In this document: positions 1-10,097 of the stretch, in pieces
Layout: each line of letters opens with the position of its first letter
How positions within the stretch are numbered: position 1 is the stretch's first letter
DNA from: an uncultured Clostridia bacterium
Lineage (GTDB): Bacteria > Bacillota > Clostridia > Saccharofermentanales > DTU023
DNA length: 64,000 bases
Direction of reading: 5' to 3'
Assembly: GCA_946220865.1 (NCBI GenBank)
Contig: CAMJYM010000009.1
Location: forward strand, 1-64,000
The notes under the pieces: model-generated
What the model was told of the DNA's origin: nothing
The model's input: only the letters and a program-made list of their open reading frames with translations
The model's database searches: none
Program-made: the position numbers and the translations under genes

Positions 1-199
1 TTGCTAAGTTGCTTGAAAATCTGAAAATCCAAAGCAAAGCCATCCACTACTTGCTACGTTGCACGAAAAAAGGAAGCCCACCTGGCACGAAAAAAGGTCG
101 TCCATCCACTACTTGCTAAGTTGCTTGAAAATCTGAAAATCCAAAGCAAAGCCATCCACTACTTGCTGCGTTGCACGAAAAACAGAAAACCAAAGGCGG
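1..199 (+). repeat. Intergenic repeats, CATCCACTACTTGC family
   Basis: A 70-bp unit at 1-70 recurs at 113-182 with one mismatch. The core CCATCCACTACTTGCT starts at 40, 102 and 152. Each core is followed by a TTGCACGAAAA or TTGCTTGAAAA segment. Related copies lie at 42815-43120. The rest of this gap up to the MATE gene (200-335) holds no gene that I can see. Confidence 0.85.
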
Positions 200-335
200 A
201 GAAGCTCAGGGCATAGTCATCTCAGCAAAAAACCTCGCCCGTTCTTGCCATTCATGTCTGAAAAAGTGACAAATAGGTCCTGAAATGTTAACCTTATCGA
301 ATCGGATAAAACCATAACCCAGGAGGCGACAGCTT

Positions 336-1901
336 ATGCCCCGTTTCTTTAAGCCGAAAAAAGAAAAACAAAACGACCTCGTGCCGGGTAAAGAAGGGGT
401 AGGCCGCGATTTTTCCAGCCTTGTTTCGGAAGATAGGGCAGAGGAGCCGGAGACTTTAGTTCCTGATCCGGAGAATCCGTCCCAGGCTCCAGTGAAGACG
501 GATGAACCTGCGAGCGTTGGACATCTGCCGGAAAAGTCCAATCATGCAATGGACATGACCAGGGGCAACAGCTACAGTCTGCTGCTGCGTTTCTCCCTGC
601 CACTGCTTTTGGGCAATCTCTTTCAGCAACTCTACAATACGGTCGATAGCATGGTGGTGGGCAATATGGTGGGAAAAACAGCGCTCGCTGCGGTGGGCGC
701 GGGCTTTCCCTTTCTCATGGCCATGGTGTCGTTTTTCATGGGTCTGGGCATTGCTTCGACGGTGCTGATTTCACAGGCGTTTGGTGCGCGTGATCTGGAA
801 GGCATTAACAAGATCTTGAACACCATCTATCTGATCTCCGGCGTGATTATTCTGCCCCTCACCTTTGTGGGGATTTTCTTTGCCCGACCGGTGCTGCAGC
901 TGATGAATGTGGCGGACGATGGTACGCTGGAGCTGGCGGTGCCCTACCTTTGCATTCTTTTCGGCGGCATTTTCGCCACCATGGGCTACAATCTGAACGC
1001 CGGCTGTCTGCAGGGCCTGGGCGACAGCGTCACGTCGCTGAAACTCCTGATTCTCTCCACGGTGATTAACATCGTCCTGGATGTGGCCTTTGTCCTCTTC
1101 GGCTGGGGGGTTATCGGCGTCGCGCTGGCGACCGTGCTGGCGCAGATGATCTCCTGGATCATGGGTCTCATCTACATCAACTCGCACTACGAGTTTATGC
1201 ACATCAACCTCCTGAAACTGAGCTTTGATCGCAGCATTTTTAAAAAATCCCTGCGCCTGGGCTTGCCCTCGGCGCTGCAGGGAGTGCTCTTTTCACTCGG
1301 CTCTATGGCCCTCTATTCCCTGGTGAACAGTTATGGCCGGGATTTTATGGCTGGCTTTACGGGAGCCAATAAAATCGACACCCTGATCTTCTTTCCCGCG
1401 CAGAGCTTTTCCAGCGCGACCACGACATTTACAGGTCAGAACATCGGGGCCAGAAGGCTCGACCGTGTGCGCCAGGGGCTGATTTCCAGCCTGGTGATTT
1501 CCGTCGGCTGTGCGGTCGCCGTTCCATTACTGCTCTATATCATCGCCCCCTGGGCCATGCGCCTCTTTTCGCCAGACCCGGCGGTCATTGCTTCCGGCGT
1601 GGTCTACCTGCGCACAGTGCTGCCTTTCTATCCGGCGCTTTCAACGCTCTTTACCTTTAACGGTCTCTTGCGCGGCGTCGGCTTTATGCACGTGCCGCTG
1701 CTGGCGACGATGGTTTCGATGCTTATTGCGCGCGTGCCTTCGGCCTACCTGCTGGCTGCAACTTTCGGCCGGGACAGCATCTTTTACTCTTACGGCATCG
1801 GTTGGATTGCCGGTTCGGCCCTCGTTGTGCTCTATTACTTCTTCGGCAAGTGGCGCAGTGTGGTTCTCGAACGCATGGGTGAAGGGGAGAGGCCCTTGTG
1901 A
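336..1901 (+). CDS. MATE-family efflux transporter
   Basis: Predicted membrane antiporter exporting drugs or organic cations in exchange for Na+ or H+ (family knowledge; the substrate is unknown). The MATE core starts near residue 72 with MDMTRGNSYSLLLRF, continues with FQQLYNTVDSMVVGN, and shows about 12 hydrophobic segments up to residue 510. The first ~70 residues are a hydrophilic Lys/Glu/Pro-rich extension that is unusual for the family. The start at 336 is supported by AGGAGG at 321-326, 9 nt upstream; I see no comparable site before the internal Met. The gene stands alone between repeat DNA and a sortase gene, so context adds nothing about its substrate. Confidence 0.93.
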   Translation: MPRFFKPKKEKQNDLVPGKEGVGRDFSSLVSEDRAEEPETLVPDPENPSQAPVKTDEPASVGHLPEKSNHAMDMTRGNSYSLLLRFSLPLLLGNLFQQLYNTVDSMVVGNMVGKTALAAVGAGFPFLMAMVSFFMGLGIASTVLISQAFGARDLEGINKILNTIYLISGVIILPLTFVGIFFARPVLQLMNVADDGTLELAVPYLCILFGGIFATMGYNLNAGCLQGLGDSVTSLKLLILSTVINIVLDVAFVLFGWGVIGVALATVLAQMISWIMGLIYINSHYEFMHINLLKLSFDRSIFKKSLRLGLPSALQGVLFSLGSMALYSLVNSYGRDFMAGFTGANKIDTLIFFPAQSFSSATTTFTGQNIGARRLDRVRQGLISSLVISVGCAVAVPLLLYIIAPWAMRLFSPDPAVIASGVVYLRTVLPFYPALSTLFTFNGLLRGVGFMHVPLLATMVSMLIARVPSAYLLAATFGRDSIFYSYGIGWIAGSALVVLYYFFGKWRSVVLERMGEGERPL

Positions 1902-1907
1902 GTGGTT

Positions 1908-1984
1908 GCGACTTGAGCTGGACGGGGCTTGAGTAGACGGGGCTTTAGCTGGAAGGGCTTGAGCTGAACGTGGCTTGAGCTGTA
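1908..1984 (+). repeat. Degenerate ~16-bp tandem repeat
   Basis: Five imperfect copies of a unit resembling GGCTTGAGCTGGACGG lie between the MATE stop and the sortase start. They contain no open frame of note and are not followed by a T-run, so they do not look like a terminator. Confidence 0.6.
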
Positions 1985-2077
1985 CTTCCTTTAAACTTAT
2001 TTTTTGAAAATTTTGAAAAAGATGGCCTCCTCTGAGCCGAACGTGAGATGACAGCACGCTTAGGAAAGGATCTGAAC

Positions 2078-3046
2078 GTGGAAAAAGCTGAGAAAAAAGC
2101 AGAGTTTGATAAAACTGCAAAAGCCGCAAAAGCCGCAGAACTTGCAGAAGTTTCTGCGAAAAGCGAAGCACAGAAAGGCAAAAAAGCTGAACTCAAAGCC
2201 GAGCCGCAGAACGGCAAAGAGTCCGATTCCAAAGCGGGGCTAAATCCCGCTGCGGAGCCCCAGGTCAAAGCCGAGCCGCAGAACGGCAAAGAGTCCGAAC
2301 CCCCAAAAGAAGCTCAGAACGGCAAAAAGCCAGCAGACAAGCGGATCACCCTGATTCACCGTCTGGGTGTAGTCTTTATTGTGCTGGGTCTGCTCGGCCT
2401 GATGCTGCCGCTGGTGAACAATACCCTGCTGTGGATGAACAGCCGGATCAACCTCCACAATATCAGCGCGGAGGATATGGAAAGAAATTTCGAGAACGCC
2501 GAGTATTTTCCCATCGAAAAGATCGAAGAGATTGGCTATGTCAATTTCTGGCCACTGCTGGGTAAATCGCATGACGACCATATTATTGGCGAGCTTGTCG
2601 TGCCTTCGGTGGGCATGGACATGCCCATTTACAGCAGCTCTTCCAACGAAAATCTGCTCGCCGGGGCGGGCCTGCTTTTCCCCAACCGCCGCATGGGCGT
2701 GGGGAATTACACCCTGGCCGGACACCGCGCCAGCGGCAAGAACATTCTCATGCACAACCTCATGGATGTGGAGATCGGCAAAACCATTTATGTCACGAAC
2801 AAACGCGTGATTTATGCCTACAAAGTTGTGAGCACCGTGCAGAAAAACACCGATGCCGTCGAGATGCTCGACGACTCCCAGACTGAAAAATATGAGAACA
2901 GCCCCATCGTCAGCCTCATGACCTGCTATAACGGGCAGGGAAATTCGCGCTGGTTTGTCATCGGCAAGATTGCGGGCTTTATGCCTTACTCGCCGGAAGC
3001 TCTGGAAAAAGAGTACGAAGGGGAGGGGACATCCTTTATGCACTGA
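2078..3046 (+). CDS. Class A-like sortase with long Ala/Glu/Lys-rich N-terminus
   Basis: Membrane-bound cysteine transpeptidase that would attach LPXTG-type proteins to peptidoglycan. Catalytic residues are visible: His216 in TLAGHRAS, Cys283 in SLMTCYN and Arg291 in NSRWFVIG. One membrane segment follows residue ~95 (VVFIVLGLLGLMLPLV). The first ~90 residues are low complexity and hold a KAEPQNGKES repeat encoded by two identical 32-bp DNA copies (2195-2226 and 2267-2298). I chose GTG at 2078 because AGGAAAGGA lies 7 nt upstream; the in-frame ATG at 2048 has no such site. I saw no LPXTG substrate in the window, so its targets must lie elsewhere. Confidence 0.88.
   Translation: MEKAEKKAEFDKTAKAAKAAELAEVSAKSEAQKGKKAELKAEPQNGKESDSKAGLNPAAEPQVKAEPQNGKESEPPKEAQNGKKPADKRITLIHRLGVVFIVLGLLGLMLPLVNNTLLWMNSRINLHNISAEDMERNFENAEYFPIEKIEEIGYVNFWPLLGKSHDDHIIGELVVPSVGMDMPIYSSSSNENLLAGAGLLFPNRRMGVGNYTLAGHRASGKNILMHNLMDVEIGKTIYVTNKRVIYAYKVVSTVQKNTDAVEMLDDSQTEKYENSPIVSLMTCYNGQGNSRWFVIGKIAGFMPYSPEALEKEYEGEGTSFMH
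2195..2298 (+). repeat. Two identical 32-bp copies inside the sortase gene
   Basis: The copies at 2195-2226 and 2267-2298 are identical and encode KAEPQNGKES. A shorter third copy (QNGKKP) follows. This indicates recent tandem growth of the linker. Confidence 0.85.
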
Positions 3047-3422
3047 GGCTAAGTCTGCCTTTTTCCCCGGCGAGTGATCTTTTGCACAGCCGCTTGCCTC
3101 TTTCCCGGCAACTTGTCTTTTTCGCAGAGGCCTGTCTCATTTTATAGCAGCCTTCTTTTCCTCAGTGAGCTGTTTTTTTCAGCGGGCTTATGCTTTTTTC
3201 AGCACTTTGTCTCTTTTCACACCTGACTTTCTCTTTTCTTATGGTTGATCTGTTATAATGACAGCTGTTAAAATTCAGTGATGCCATGATGGATCCATGA
3301 AAAGCGTTTGCGCGGCCTGAGCCTAAGCTCTGAATCCTTCGCAAGCGCTTATGCGAAAGATCTTTTGAAATACGTCCGGATGAAAAATTCGTGCAGGCTG
3401 CGGGACGGGAGGAGTGAAGCGG
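3047..3422 (+). other. Intergenic region and V-ATPase operon leader
   Basis: This 376-base gap holds no gene. Its first part is T-rich and has no clear terminator hairpin. A promoter lies at 3251-3259. About 150 nt of untranslated leader follow; AAGCGTTTGCGC and CGCAAGCGCTT near 3300-3350 are partly complementary. Confidence 0.6.
3251..3259 (+). promoter_or_regulatory. Extended -10 promoter of the V-ATPase operon
   Basis: TGTTATAAT is a perfect extended -10 element. I see no good -35 at normal spacing. It is the only promoter-like site between the sortase stop and the first ATPase gene. Confidence 0.6.
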
Positions 3423-3755
3423 ATGGCAAAACAAGCTTTTACAGAAATTCTTGAGGCCGAAAACGAGGCGGAACGCCTTCTTGCCGAGGCCAGAGAGAAG
3501 GCGGCTGTCCTGCTGGAGACCTACGAGGTCGAGCGGGAAAAATGCCGTCAGGAGCAGCGCATGACGCTCCTGGCTGAAACTTCACGCATTCGTCGCGAAG
3601 CGGAAGAGCAGGCTGAGAAAGAGGCTCAGCCCATACTGGCCGAGGCTCAGGCTGAGGCCGATAAACTCGGCGCGTTGTCCCGGGATCGCTTTGAGGCTGC
3701 TGTGGATATGGTCGTTCAAACGCTCACCGGCAGCGCAAAAACCGGCAGGGAGTAG
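3423..3755 (+). CDS. V-type ATPase peripheral-stalk subunit (G/H-like)
   Basis: Small coiled-coil protein of 110 residues, expected to pair with subunit E in the peripheral stalk that holds the catalytic head against rotation. Almost the whole chain is charged heptad sequence (EAERLLAEAREKAAVLLET), with no membrane segment. It is the first gene of the nine-gene operon, the usual place for this subunit in clostridial V-ATPase clusters. ATG at 3423 sits 8 nt after GGGAGGAG; an in-frame GTG at 3414 overlaps that site and is rejected. The stop is 3 nt before subunit I, which suggests coupled translation. Sequence conservation in this family is low, so position counts as evidence. Confidence 0.85.
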   Translation: MAKQAFTEILEAENEAERLLAEAREKAAVLLETYEVEREKCRQEQRMTLLAETSRIRREAEEQAEKEAQPILAEAQAEADKLGALSRDRFEAAVDMVVQTLTGSAKTGRE

Positions 3756-3758
3756 TTT

Positions 3759-5834
3759 ATGGCCATAGTGCAGATGTCTCGATTCAAACTGGTGGCCTTT
3801 CAGTCAGAACGCAGCCAAGCGCTGAGACGGCTGCAGGCCATGGCCGATGTGCACCTTGCTCCCTTTGAGGATTTTGAACCGGCTGAGGGGGAGGGTGCAG
3901 ACGCCGTGCAGGCGGCGGCCCTGCCAACTGCTGGGCAGGCCGAAGCGCCGCAGCAGGCGGAAAACCCGGCACAGGCCGGGGGATACGAAGCTGCGATGGC
4001 CGCTCCCTGGCAACTGCCTGTAAGTGATGAAGACCTCGATAAGGTCGCTTTTTTTACTGAGAAAATCCGTCGTCTGGAGGCGGCCATTAAGACCCTGGAG
4101 GCGCTGAAGCCGCCGCAGGGGATGCTGGCCGGTCTGAACAATGCCCTGCCGGTCATCTCCTATGAGGAAGCCCTGGCCAAACTCGAGGAGACGCCTGTGG
4201 ACGACCTTTGCGATGAACTGCGGCAGATCACGGATGAGATTGCGCGGATTAAAGAAAGGAAAACCTATCTTGTCGCGCGCAAGGCGGAACTTCGCCGCTT
4301 TCATCGTCTGGATATGCCCTTCTCCGACCTGGCCCGGCTGAGAGAGGTGCGCACCTGTCTGGGCAGCCTGCCGCTTCGCTGGGAAGAAGATTTAGAGGCG
4401 GCTCTGGCCCCGCTGGAGCTGGTCCATGTAGAGCGTCTGGATCAGGACGACAAAAACGCTACGCTCCTGCTTTTTTACCACAAGTCCGTAGCGGAGCAGG
4501 TGGAGGCGGCTCTGCGTGAGCACGCTTTCAGTGAAGAACAGCTGCAGCTGAACACTCTGCCCGAAGAGGGGATTCGCCGCGCCGACGAGAAACTGCAGGA
4601 GCTGGATACCCAGCTTGCGGAGCGGGAAAACGCCCTGCGGTCTTTTTCCGATCTCCATCTGGAGGAGCTGAAAATAGCGGCGGAAAGCCTGAAAAACGAG
4701 CGTGTTCAGGCTGAATCCCGGGAAAACCTGCGGCGCAGTTCCAGACTCTTTTTCCTCGAAGGCTACGTGCCCAGTGAGAAAGAGGCGCTTTTGCGCGAAC
4801 AGCTTGCTGCGGCGCTGCAACAACCCTATGAGCTTCAGCTTGAAGCGATCTCCCGGCGGGACGAAACGGCCGACAAAGTGCCTGTGCTGCTGCGCAACAA
4901 CGCCCTGGTTTCGCCTTTTGAAAGTATCGTCAACACCTATTCTCTGCCCCATTACAATGAACTCGATCCCACGGGCGTCACAATGCCCTGGTACAGTCTC
5001 TGTTTCGGCCTGATGCTGGGCGACCTGGGCTACGGTCTGGTCATGTTTGTGCTTGCCACCCTGGGGCTTCACCTCTTTAGAATGAAGCCATCTACACGGC
5101 AGACGCTGCGCTTTTTCCAGATTCTTTCCGTGCCGACCATGCTCTCCGGACTGGCTTTCGGCAGCTTTTTCGCCCTTTCCTTCCCGGCGCTCATTTCGCC
5201 TGGGGAGCAGAGTATGGAAATGCTCATCTTTTCCATGGCCTTCGGCATCGTTATGCTCTTCTTTGCCCTCGGCATAAAGGGTGTGATGGAGATCCGCGAT
5301 GGGGATCCCATGGGTGCGGTCTACGATGTCCTGAGCTGGTATCTGATTGTGGGCGGGGCGCTGATTCTGCTGACCGGTTCTCAGCTCGGCTTCCTGAGCC
5401 AAGCAGGGCAAAACATCGTCAAGTGGGCCATGATTGTGGGGGCTCTGCTTGTGGTCCTGTTTTCGGCGCGCGACAGCGCGGGCCTGGGCGGTCGCATTGG
5501 CTGGGGGATGTACAACCTTTATGGTGCGACTTCCTGGATCGGCGACCTGGTCTCTTATACGCGTATTGCCGCTCTGGTGATGTCCGGCGGCTTTATCGGT
5601 TATGCGGTCAACCTTATCGGGGGCATGCTCTTTGATGGCGGCATCCCGGGGAAGGCCGGCGCAATTCTGGTCTTTTTCATTTTCCACGCCTTTAATATCT
5701 TTCTCTCGGGGCTTTCGGCTTATGTCCACAGCCTGCGTCTGATTTATGTGGAATTTTACGGCAAGTTTTATGAAGGCGGCGGCTTGCCCTTTAAACGGTA
5801 TCGGGCGGACTCGCAATACTACGAAGTCCGCTAG
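3759..5834 (+). CDS. ntpI: V-type ATPase subunit I (a-subunit, membrane stator)
   Basis: Membrane stator that supplies the ion half-channels beside the K ring. The N-terminal half is a soluble coiled-coil stalk-binding domain; from residue ~400 there are about seven to eight hydrophobic segments with the conserved MPWYSLCFGLMLGDLGYGL and SYTRIAALVMSGG stretches. Its 691 residues are slightly above the usual ~650. The excess is an Ala/Glu/Gln/Pro-rich insertion at about residues 39-85, in a loop of the soluble domain where homologues are short. The insertion resembles tails on other proteins in this window. GGGAG precedes the ATG. Confidence 0.95.
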   Translation: MAIVQMSRFKLVAFQSERSQALRRLQAMADVHLAPFEDFEPAEGEGADAVQAAALPTAGQAEAPQQAENPAQAGGYEAAMAAPWQLPVSDEDLDKVAFFTEKIRRLEAAIKTLEALKPPQGMLAGLNNALPVISYEEALAKLEETPVDDLCDELRQITDEIARIKERKTYLVARKAELRRFHRLDMPFSDLARLREVRTCLGSLPLRWEEDLEAALAPLELVHVERLDQDDKNATLLLFYHKSVAEQVEAALREHAFSEEQLQLNTLPEEGIRRADEKLQELDTQLAERENALRSFSDLHLEELKIAAESLKNERVQAESRENLRRSSRLFFLEGYVPSEKEALLREQLAAALQQPYELQLEAISRRDETADKVPVLLRNNALVSPFESIVNTYSLPHYNELDPTGVTMPWYSLCFGLMLGDLGYGLVMFVLATLGLHLFRMKPSTRQTLRFFQILSVPTMLSGLAFGSFFALSFPALISPGEQSMEMLIFSMAFGIVMLFFALGIKGVMEIRDGDPMGAVYDVLSWYLIVGGALILLTGSQLGFLSQAGQNIVKWAMIVGALLVVLFSARDSAGLGGRIGWGMYNLYGATSWIGDLVSYTRIAALVMSGGFIGYAVNLIGGMLFDGGIPGKAGAILVFFIFHAFNIFLSGLSAYVHSLRLIYVEFYGKFYEGGGLPFKRYRADSQYYEVR

Positions 5835-6332
<498 letters not shown>

Positions 6333-6352
6333 GAGCGGATGGAGGGCGGACG

Positions 6353-6910
6353 ATGTCGAATCTTACGAAAATCAGTCAAAAGATCCTGGACGACGCCCAA
6401 GCGCAGGCTGAGAGTTTGCTTGCTGAGGCAAAGACCAAGCTGGACAGCCTTTTGGAGGCGGAGCAGAAGGCTGCCGCTGCGGAGGCTGAGGACCAGCTGA
6501 AAAAGGAACGCGAAAACGCTGTGGTTTTGCGCGAGCACCGTCTGGCGCATGCCAGGCTGGAAGCCCGCGATAAGCTGCTGAGCGCCCGCCAGGAACTTAT
6601 CGGGAAGGTGCTTTCTGAAGCCGAAACGCGGCTTAAAGCTCTGACGGACGAAGAACTCAGCAGGCTGATTGCCGAGGCTCTGGCTCTGAAACCGCTCGCG
6701 CCGGGCGATCAGCTGCTCATCCCGCAGGGTGCGAAAGTGCAGTTGCCCGCCGGGGTGAAGGCAGAGGAGGATCCTTCTCTCTGCGCAGGTTTTTCCGTGC
6801 GCCGGGCTAACGGGGTCATCGAAAAGCATGATTATTGTGAACTTCTGCACGATCAGCGCGAAGTTCTGGAAAGTCACTTGCTTGAATTTCTGACGGGGGC
6901 CGGATCATGA
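6353..6910 (+). CDS. ntpE: V-type ATPase subunit E (peripheral stalk)
   Basis: Peripheral-stalk subunit that pairs with the small coiled-coil protein at 3423 and binds the top of the catalytic head. The first ~105 residues are charged coiled coil (DDAQAQAESLLAEAKTKL); the C-terminal ~75 residues form the globular head-binding domain, ending with GVIEKHDYCELLHDQREVLE. Length (185) is normal. GGAGGG lies upstream. The stop overlaps the subunit C start (ATGA), so the two are probably translated in a coupled way. Confidence 0.9.
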   Translation: MSNLTKISQKILDDAQAQAESLLAEAKTKLDSLLEAEQKAAAAEAEDQLKKERENAVVLREHRLAHARLEARDKLLSARQELIGKVLSEAETRLKALTDEELSRLIAEALALKPLAPGDQLLIPQGAKVQLPAGVKAEEDPSLCAGFSVRRANGVIEKHDYCELLHDQREVLESHLLEFLTGAGS

Positions 6911-7953
6911 GCTCTGTGGGAGCCGCCAGGGGCAGAGAGTATAAAAGCCGCGAGGCTTACATTTATGCGTCCTCGCGCATTCGCGTGGCGGAAAAACGCC
7001 TGCTGACCTCACAGCAGCTGCAGCAGCTTTTTGCAGCCCAGGACTACCAGGAAGCTTTGCGCCTTTTCCGTGAAACGCCTTATGGCGTGAGTCTGAGCCG
7101 TGCTCCTGAAGAGCTTTCCTATGATGAAGCGCTGCGTATGGAGACCAGGCGGCTCAGCCGCGAATTGGCCGAAGCTGCGCCGGGAAGTCCCCTGCTCGGA
7201 CTTTTTACGCTTGAAGATGAGTTTCATAACCTGAAAATTCTCCTGAAACAGCAGGTGCTGGGCAAGGATTTTGCACAGCTGCTGGTCGAGGTTCCAGGTC
7301 AGAATCTGCTCTATCTTCGTAAACTCGTGGAGCAGCCGGAGCGCAATCCCCGCGAAAGCCTTCAGGAGAAGGCCCTGAGTGAAGCGCTGAAAGAACTCGA
7401 CCAGACGGCGGATCTGCAGCGTGGGGAATTTGTTCTTGATCGCGCCCTTTTTGCTGCTGAGCTGGAGCTGGCGCGGCAGCTGGATTCGCCGCTCATCGAG
7501 AACTGGGTGCGCACGCGCATTGATCTGCAGAATCTCGGAACGGCGTTGCGCCTGCGCCTCAGTGGCGGATCGGAAGAACGTTTCTCCCTGGCCTTTATTC
7601 CGGGGGGCGAGCTGGCGAAGGTCACGCTTCTGCCCTTGGTCTCGGAGCTGGGAGACGAAGAGCTGGGCGGCGAAAGTTTTACACGCCGGCTGCCTTTCCG
7701 TGAGCCTCTGCTCTCGGCGGTGGTGTCGGCGCTGGCGAAACGAGATCCTGCCAGGCTGGAAAAAGCCCGGGACGAGGCCACGCTGCGCGCGGCCCGCGAG
7801 GCTCTTAAGGTCACCTATGGGCCGGAAGTCCTTTTCGGCTACGCGCTCAGTCGCCAGATGGAAATTTTGAACTTGCGGATCCTGCTGGTTTCGCTGCAGA
7901 GCGGCGGCAAAGCAGAGGTTCGGGATAATCGGCTGAGAGTGGCCGGACGCTAA
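6907..7953 (+). CDS. ntpC: V-type ATPase subunit C (central stalk, AC39-like)
   Basis: Socket protein that joins the rotating central stalk (D/F) to the membrane ring. The 348-residue, mainly helical, soluble sequence matches the AC39/NtpC family in length and shows family-like stretches such as YIYASSRIRVAEKRLL near the N-terminus and ENWVRTRIDLQNLGTALRLR in the middle. No membrane segment is present. It overlaps the subunit E stop by 4 nt and is followed after 18 nt by subunit F. Confidence 0.92.
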   Translation: MSSVGAARGREYKSREAYIYASSRIRVAEKRLLTSQQLQQLFAAQDYQEALRLFRETPYGVSLSRAPEELSYDEALRMETRRLSRELAEAAPGSPLLGLFTLEDEFHNLKILLKQQVLGKDFAQLLVEVPGQNLLYLRKLVEQPERNPRESLQEKALSEALKELDQTADLQRGEFVLDRALFAAELELARQLDSPLIENWVRTRIDLQNLGTALRLRLSGGSEERFSLAFIPGGELAKVTLLPLVSELGDEELGGESFTRRLPFREPLLSAVVSALAKRDPARLEKARDEATLRAAREALKVTYGPEVLFGYALSRQMEILNLRILLVSLQSGGKAEVRDNRLRVAGR

Positions 7954-7971
7954 ACAGGAGGAGGGAAAAAG

Positions 7972-8292
7972 ATGTCAAAGAATCTTAAAGTTGCCGTCGT
8001 GGGCGACCGTGAATCTGTCCTTGGCTTTCGTGCCCTCGGCCTGGAAGTCGCCACCCCAAAAACGCCGGATGAGGCGCGCAATGCGGTGGATCGTCTGGCT
8101 CGAGATGGCAGCGCCGTGATTTTCCTGACGGAGCGGCTGGCGGAACAAATTCCGGAAACCGTCGAGCGCTATATCGGCGAAATTGCTCCGGCAATTATTT
8201 TGATTCCTGACCGCGGCGGCAGCCTGGGTCTGGGCCGGGCGGCTATCAGCAAGCGTGTGGAAAAGGCCGTAGGCCGCAATATCTTGGATTGA
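7972..8292 (+). CDS. ntpF: V-type ATPase subunit F (central stalk)
   Basis: Small Rossmann-like protein (106 residues) that binds the D subunit in the central shaft. Family features are the N-terminal [20 protein letters not shown] strand-turn and the [20 protein letters not shown] segment. AGGAGGAGGG precedes the ATG. The stop lies 24 nt upstream of the subunit A start. The subunit is called NtpG in E. hirae nomenclature; F is the general name. Confidence 0.94.
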   Translation: MSKNLKVAVVGDRESVLGFRALGLEVATPKTPDEARNAVDRLARDGSAVIFLTERLAEQIPETVERYIGEIAPAIILIPDRGGSLGLGRAAISKRVEKAVGRNILD

Positions 8293-8315
8293 CGGTCGAG
8301 AAAGCGAGGAATGCA

Positions 8316-10082
8316 TTGAAACAGGGAACGATTACCAAAGTCTCCGGACCGCTGGTGGAAGCGATCGGCATGGAGGAAGCTAATATCAACGACGTCGTGG
8401 AGGTTTCGGCCAAGCGGCTCGTGGGCGAGATCATTGAGATGCGCGAGGGCAAAGCCTCCATCCAGGTCTATGAAGATACGACCGGAATTGGCCCGGGCGA
8501 AGCCGTGGTTTCTACCGGCTCGCCGCTCTCCGTCGAACTGGGCCCGGGTTTGATCGGCAATATTTATGACGGTATCCTGCGCCCTCTGGAAAAACTCGCG
8601 GACCTCTCCGGAGCTTTCCTCGCCAAGGGCGTGACGGCCCCCGCGCTGAACCGTGAAAAACGCTGGGCTTTCAAGGCTGTGGCCAAAGTCGGCGACACCG
8701 TGGAGCCGGGCGATGTGCTCGGTACCGTTCAGGAGACGGATCTGATTGAACTGAAGATTCTTGTGCCTCCGAATGTCAGCGGTCCGGTCGAAAAGATCGC
8801 CGACTGCGAGGCGACGGTGGAAGAGCCGATTGCCGTTGTGGGCGGGCACGAAGTCACCCTGATGCAGCGTTGGCCGGTGCGCCGCAGCCGCCCCTACAGT
8901 TATAAGCTCGACCCGAAAGAGCCTCTGGTCACGGGTCAGCGCGTCATCGATACCTTTTTCCCGGTGGCTCAGGGCGGAACCGCCGCCATACCTGGGCCTT
9001 TCGGTTCCGGCAAGACGGTCATCCAGCATCAGCTGGCCAAATGGGCCGATGCCGATGTCATCGTTTATATTGGCTGTGGCGAACGCGGCAACGAGATGAC
9101 GGACGTGCTTATGGAGTTTCCGGACATCATCGACCCGAAGAGCGGCAAGTCTCTGATGCACAAGGTCGTGCTCATTGCCAACACCTCCAATATGCCGGTG
9201 GCCGCGCGTGAAGCTTCCATTTATACGGGCGTCACGATTGCCGAATACTATCGCGATATGGGCTATTCCGTCGCTCTGATGGCCGACTCTACCTCTCGCT
9301 GGGCCGAAGCCCTCCGTGAAATGAGCGGCCGTCTGGAGGAAATGCCCGGCGATGAAGGTTATCCCGCTTACCTGGGTTCCCGTGTCGCTGACTTTTACGA
9401 ACGTTCCGGCATGGTGCGCTGCCTCGGCTCCGACGAGCGACTGGGCAGCCTTTCCGTTATTGGCGCGGTATCGCCTCCGGGCGGAGACCTTTCCGAGCCG
9501 GTCACCCAGTCTACGCTGCGTATCGTCAAAGTTTTCTGGGGTCTTGACTACGCCCTCTCCTATGCCCGTCATTTCCCGGCGATCAACTGGCTGAACTCTT
9601 ATTCGCTCTACCAGGATAAGATGGACCGGGCCTTCGATGAACTCCTGGGCGACTTCTCAGACCTGCGCAAAGAGGCCATGGCGCTGCTCCAGGATGAGCA
9701 GAACCTGCAGGAAATCGTGCGCCTCGTGGGTCAGGATACCCTCTCTGAAGCGGACCAGCTCAAGCTGTTTACGACGAAATCCCTGCGTGAGGACTTCCTC
9801 CAGCAGAATGCTTTCGACGAGGTGGACACCTACTGCTCACCGGCCAAGCAAAAGGCCATGCTCGAGGTGATCCTGCTCTTTTATCACGAAGCCGGGGTTG
9901 CCCTGGAAAAGGGTGTTTATCTCCGTGAAATCACCGCCCTGCCGCTGACCAATCAAATCTCGCGCATGCGTTTTATTCCCGAAGCCGAAATCGAACGCAT
10001 CAGAACGCTTCAGGAAGACATTAAAGCGGCCTTCCGCGAGCTCAGAGCAGCGCGTGAAGACGAGGCGGAGAGCGGCCGCTGA
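8316..10082 (+). CDS. ntpA: V-type ATPase catalytic subunit A
   Basis: Catalytic subunit that hydrolyses or makes ATP in the A3B3 head. The P-loop GPFGSGKT has its lysine at residue 233, and [11 protein letters not shown] and [20 protein letters not shown] are the conserved nucleotide-site stretches. I chose the TTG at 8316 ([15 protein letters not shown] follows, the usual N-terminus): GCGAGGA lies 6 nt upstream and the resulting 588 residues match the family. A TTG at 8289 overlaps the subunit F stop and would add nine atypical residues. A weak TTG start on the catalytic subunit may tune its expression; that is inference. Confidence 0.96.
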   Translation: MKQGTITKVSGPLVEAIGMEEANINDVVEVSAKRLVGEIIEMREGKASIQVYEDTTGIGPGEAVVSTGSPLSVELGPGLIGNIYDGILRPLEKLADLSGAFLAKGVTAPALNREKRWAFKAVAKVGDTVEPGDVLGTVQETDLIELKILVPPNVSGPVEKIADCEATVEEPIAVVGGHEVTLMQRWPVRRSRPYSYKLDPKEPLVTGQRVIDTFFPVAQGGTAAIPGPFGSGKTVIQHQLAKWADADVIVYIGCGERGNEMTDVLMEFPDIIDPKSGKSLMHKVVLIANTSNMPVAAREASIYTGVTIAEYYRDMGYSVALMADSTSRWAEALREMSGRLEEMPGDEGYPAYLGSRVADFYERSGMVRCLGSDERLGSLSVIGAVSPPGGDLSEPVTQSTLRIVKVFWGLDYALSYARHFPAINWLNSYSLYQDKMDRAFDELLGDFSDLRKEAMALLQDEQNLQEIVRLVGQDTLSEADQLKLFTTKSLREDFLQQNAFDEVDTYCSPAKQKAMLEVILLFYHEAGVALEKGVYLREITALPLTNQISRMRFIPEAEIERIRTLQEDIKAAFRELRAAREDEAESGR

Positions 10083-10097
10083 TCGAGGAGGAGCAAG